From Arcicella aurantiaca (GTDB taxonomy: Bacteria > Bacteroidota > Bacteroidia > Cytophagales > Spirosomataceae): a DNA stretch of 56,878 nt. Positions 54,536 through 56,878 of the stretch are shown here, in pieces. The notes beneath the pieces are model-generated. The model did not search any database and had not been told where the DNA came from. It saw only the letters and a list, made by a program, of their open reading frames with translations. The stretch's first letter is position 1. Each line of letters begins with the position of its first letter. The stretch spans positions 1 through 56,878 of the forward strand of contig NZ_QGGO01000037.1 in the NCBI RefSeq assembly GCF_003148625.1. Direction: 5' to 3'. A program made the translations under genes and the position numbers.

Positions 54536-55573
54536 ATGCAAAAGCAAACAAAAAAAACAGCTCCAACACAAACAAGTGTTAGTCAATCTAACGAAAACGC
54601 TCAATTGAGCCGTAAGGATGTTCAGCAAATGGTAACAGATTTTGTTATCAGAAGATTAGAAGAAGGGGTAATTCCTTGGCAAATGCCATATCAAGGTTAT
54701 TGCGTTCCACAGAATTACGTTTCTAAACGACCCTACCGAGGAATTAATACACTGTTATTAGCATCGTTAAACTATGAAAACCCTTATTTCTTAACTTTTG
54801 ACCAAGTAAAAGAATTAGGAGGAAAAGTTAAAAAAGGAGAAAAAGGTATTCCAGTCGTATTTTGGAAAATGTTGGAAAGTAATAAAGATACGCATACCAA
54901 CCGACAAGGAGAAGAAGTAGCAGATAAAAAGCCGATGTTAAAACACTATCACGTTTTTAATGTAGCACAAACAGAGAACATTGAGTATAATTTCCCCAAG
55001 CCAATAGAGTTTAAAGAAAGTGATACCATTATTGCAGGAGAGAATATTTATCTTAATATGCCACAAAAGCCCCGATTAGAAACTTCAACCCGTGTACAAG
55101 CTTTTTATTCCCCTACTGGAGATTATGTACATATGCCAAGTAAACAATATTTTACCAGTAATCACGATTATTACGCTACCCTTTTCCACGAGTTAGTACA
55201 TTCAACAGGACACAAAAGCCGTTTAGACAGGGAAGAGTTGGAAGGTATGAGTTTTTTTGGGGATGAAAATTATTCCAAAGAAGAACTAACTGCCGAGATA
55301 GGAGCAGCTTTTTTATGTGCAGAAATTAAAATTGATACCCTAAATGTACTAAATAGTTCAGCTTCTTACATTCAAAGTTGGTTACGGAAATTGAAGGATG
55401 ATAAAACCCTGATATTGAAAGCATCTTCCAAAGCACAGAAAGCGGTAGATTTTATTTTAGGAGTCAGTTACGAAACAAAGCCAGTCAATACCAATAGAAC
55501 ACAACCCATAGAAGGTGATGAACAAGAAACTCCATTTGTGAATGAAGAAGTAGGAGACGATTTACCCTTCTAA
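54536..55573 (+). CDS. ardC: ArdC-like antirestriction protein with SSB-type acidic tail
   Basis: 345 residues. The N-terminal ArdC/DUF1738 domain (about 25-150, with VTDFVIRRLEEGVIPWQMPY) binds single-stranded DNA. It is followed by a zinc metalloprotease-like domain with HELVHSTGH (about 218-226) and a downstream glutamate in SKEELTAEIGAAFL. ArdC of other plasmids protects entering DNA from restriction. The last residues, EEVGDDLPF, closely copy the acidic tip of single-stranded DNA binding protein, which recruits replication and repair enzymes. This is unusual for ArdC and probably functional. It is followed by small plasmid genes. Confidence 0.85.
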   Translation: MQKQTKKTAPTQTSVSQSNENAQLSRKDVQQMVTDFVIRRLEEGVIPWQMPYQGYCVPQNYVSKRPYRGINTLLLASLNYENPYFLTFDQVKELGGKVKKGEKGIPVVFWKMLESNKDTHTNRQGEEVADKKPMLKHYHVFNVAQTENIEYNFPKPIEFKESDTIIAGENIYLNMPQKPRLETSTRVQAFYSPTGDYVHMPSKQYFTSNHDYYATLFHELVHSTGHKSRLDREELEGMSFFGDENYSKEELTAEIGAAFLCAEIKIDTLNVLNSSASYIQSWLRKLKDDKTLILKASSKAQKAVDFILGVSYETKPVNTNRTQPIEGDEQETPFVNEEVGDDLPF

Positions 55574-55636
55574 TTGAACCAATTTAAAAAGGGGAGTAAT
55601 CCCCTTTCATTCCAACCTTTTTAATTTTAAGAAATC

Positions 55637-56026
55637 ATGGCGAAGAAAATAAAAGCCCTTTTTATAGATGTGGTCAAACAAACCGTTACACCCATCGAAA
55701 TCAAAAATAAGTTTTCCGAGTATTACCCACTTCTTGAATGTCAAATCATTGAACCCATCTATTTAGAAAATAGCGATGTTATTTATATTGATGAAGAAGG
55801 ATTATTATGTGAACAAGAAGGCTATTTTAGACTCAAAGGTTATCCACAAGTTTATGCTGGTCATGGGTTAGTAATTGGTACAGAGCTAAATAAACAAAAT
55901 GAAAAGGATGACGGAAATTGTCTTTCAACCCTTCAAGATATTTTGAATCTTATCATATTTCTAAGACCCAATGAAGTTAGTGGAGACGATATTGAGCCAT
56001 TTTTTGAGTTTATACCCTACAATTAG
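55637..56026 (+). CDS. Small plasmid protein, DUF3846-like
   Basis: 129 residues, acidic. IYIDEEGLLCEQEGYF followed by PQVYAGHGLVIGTELN recalls the DUF3846 pattern of a short acidic segment, a hydrophobic strand and a glycine-rich strand. DUF3846 proteins occur on plasmids and phages, often beside antirestriction genes; their function is not known. It is 63 bases downstream of ardC and may belong to the same transcript. Confidence 0.5.
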   Translation: MAKKIKALFIDVVKQTVTPIEIKNKFSEYYPLLECQIIEPIYLENSDVIYIDEEGLLCEQEGYFRLKGYPQVYAGHGLVIGTELNKQNEKDDGNCLSTLQDILNLIIFLRPNEVSGDDIEPFFEFIPYN

Positions 56027-56132
56027 ATTTAGACGTATAAAGTAAATCGTTAATTTAAAAGGGGAGATAATCCCCTTTTAATACTTCCAAATTCTCATTT
56101 TTTAATTAATTCAATTCTTAAACGATAATATT

Positions 56133-56300
56133 ATGTACCAGTTTAGAACAAAACAGGGCGATAAATTCTATACGTTTTTTAGTCCCGAAGAAATTAGTAA
56201 ATATATACATTTTGATAGTTATGATGAAGCAGGTAATTCAAAAGTGATAGAAAGAAAAAACGTGGATTTCGAGAGTTTTAAATTTGATAAATGCTTTTGA
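56133..56300 (+). CDS. Small plasmid protein
   Basis: A 55-residue protein, MYQFRTKQGDKFYTFFSPEE and onward, with an aromatic and acidic composition. The TGA stop is one base before the next gene's ATG. The good codon composition and tight junction with its neighbour argue that it is real. The function is unknown. Confidence 0.55.
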   Translation: MYQFRTKQGDKFYTFFSPEEISKYIHFDSYDEAGNSKVIERKNVDFESFKFDKCF

Positions 56301-56301
56301 T

Positions 56302-56517
56302 ATGGACACTAATCAATATCTAACCCTTGTGAACGTGAACGGTCAAACCGTTCACGTTTCCCATCCTGAGAAAACGTTATCCTTTGCCTTTAAAATTCAA
56401 GCAAAACTTGAAAGTTGTAAAAATGATAACGGATTAGGAAGCGAATTGTACGACTTTACGGCAGACCTGAGTAAACAACTAAGTCAAATGAAAGACCACC
56501 AGAGAATTAAAAACTAA
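56302..56517 (+). CDS. Small plasmid protein
   Basis: 71 residues from the ATG at 56302 (MDTNQYLTLVNVNGQTVHVS). An earlier ATG at 56284 lies inside the preceding gene. It is soluble and slightly acidic with no recognised family. It is the last gene before the palindrome array and probably shares a transcript with the gene at 56133. Confidence 0.5.
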   Translation: MDTNQYLTLVNVNGQTVHVSHPEKTLSFAFKIQAKLESCKNDNGLGSELYDFTADLSKQLSQMKDHQRIKN

Positions 56518-56620
56518 GATGATAGTTAATTAGTTTTTAATTTGAAATAATGAATGGAGATTTGAAGGAATGGCTCAATATCAGTTCTTTAAATTTCCAT
56601 TTGAAAAACCGCCACGCACG

Positions 56621-56695
56621 TTTTTCTATATGAGCAAACAAACAGAACCCTTTTGTACCAAAAGATAATCAGCTTGTTTGCTCATATAGAAAAAA
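56621..56695. repeat. Palindrome with perfect 20-bp arms (element P6)
   Basis: TTTTTCTATATGAGCAAACA (56621-56640) pairs exactly with its reverse complement at 56675-56695. A small CTTTTG/CAAAAG hairpin sits in the loop. It is followed by CTAACGCTCAAAGCGG, the sequence that also follows the large hairpins of the ~249-bp repeats, which shows a common element boundary. Confidence 0.75.
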
Positions 56696-56783
56696 CTTCC
56701 TAACGCTCAAAGCGGCTGAATGTTTATGTTTACTGCCCTATCCTTTTTGACAGAGCCACTGCACAATCTATTCAAAACCAATA

Positions 56784-56878
56784 GGGCGGAGAAAAACGAC
56801 CTTCAAGAAAACCGCTCATTATCTATGCTATACCTATATTTTCTTGAAAGTCTAAAAAAGCCCTCGCTAAATTGGCGG
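56784..56878. repeat. Terminal direct repeat, right-hand copy
   Basis: Exact copy of bases 1-95. It continues the palindromic repeat that starts near 56700, so the repeat array runs across the artificial ends of the window. Confidence 0.9.

Noticed and set aside
55840-55848. A second perfect DnaA box TTATCCACA.
   Set aside because: It lies inside the 55637 coding sequence with no iterons beside it, so it is most likely chance.
1-56878. The terminal 95-base match as a real terminal repeat of a linear element.
   Set aside because: The match breaks off exactly at the window ends within a longer repeat that continues across the join, as expected of a circular assembly overlap. No telomere hairpin or terminal protein gene is seen.

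Overview
The window reads as one complete circular conjugative plasmid of about 56.8 kb from a member of the Bacteroidota. Its first 95 bases are repeated exactly as its last 95 bases, so the true circle is 56,783 bp. The phylum call rests on a CTnDOT/Bacteroides-type Tra set (TraE, F, G, J, K, M, N), TAnnTTTG-type -7 promoter elements, low G+C, a DUF6443-type RHS protein with a G8-like insert, and the DUF5712-like relaxase. The genus cannot be fixed from the sequence.

Layout. (1) 1-2950 and 56518-end: a gene-poor junction full of long imperfect palindromes. They include a ~249-bp repeat in two and a half copies, and they bracket a zeta-toxin-like pair and a small YqaE-like membrane protein. 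(2) 3030-12784: a 2329-residue secreted RHS polymorphic toxin, its immunity lipoprotein, then a silent store of displaced toxin tips and immunity genes, some intact and some reduced to stubs. (3) 12834-19458: a secreted orphan protein, a simple repeat, an IS110-family element with a candidate bridge RNA, and a reverse-strand unit made of a degenerate class II tRNA-like gene, a HEPN-motif protein and an HNH_5 protein. (4) 19459-21423: a small metal-response cluster (HMA-AraC fusion, secreted protein, MerP-like protein) and a DUF4375 protein. (5) 21713-35555: a defence island with an AbiE type IV toxin-antitoxin, two decayed genes (DUF4007 and HNH), and a DNA phosphorothioation (Dnd) locus. The Dnd genes are dndA on the plus strand and dndC-dndD-dndE/herA-[TM protein-DGQHR protein]-GIY-YIG-dndB on the minus strand. 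No DndFGH restriction complex is present. (6) 36039-46558: the type IV secretion operon and ParA partition genes. (7) 47279-52750: mobilisation genes (accessory protein, relaxase, VirD4 coupling protein, Toprim primase-like protein). (8) 52891-56517: replication initiator, oriV with a DnaA box and eight 18-bp iterons, then ArdC antirestriction and three small plasmid proteins.

How it fits together. Rep, the iterons and ParA maintain the plasmid. Relaxase, VirD4 and the Tra channel transfer it. ArdC probably protects entering DNA. The Dnd proteins would mark the plasmid and host DNA with sulfur, and the GIY-YIG protein or the DGQHR/TM pair could be the effector that replaces DndFGH. The zeta, AbiE, RHS and HEPN modules favour retention, competition or defence.

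Most unusual points: a two-gene DGQHR/membrane-protein module wedged into the Dnd operon with duplication of the end of dndE; three tryptophan codons turned into stops in the neighbouring decayed genes; an iteron embedded in the virD4 coding sequence and a second iteron cluster inside the tra operon; an IS110 element with two long-range RNA stems upstream of its recombinase; a tRNA-like gene leading a HEPN/HNH unit; and modules separated by integron-like palindromes without a visible integrase. All assignments come from reading the sequence; no database search was run.
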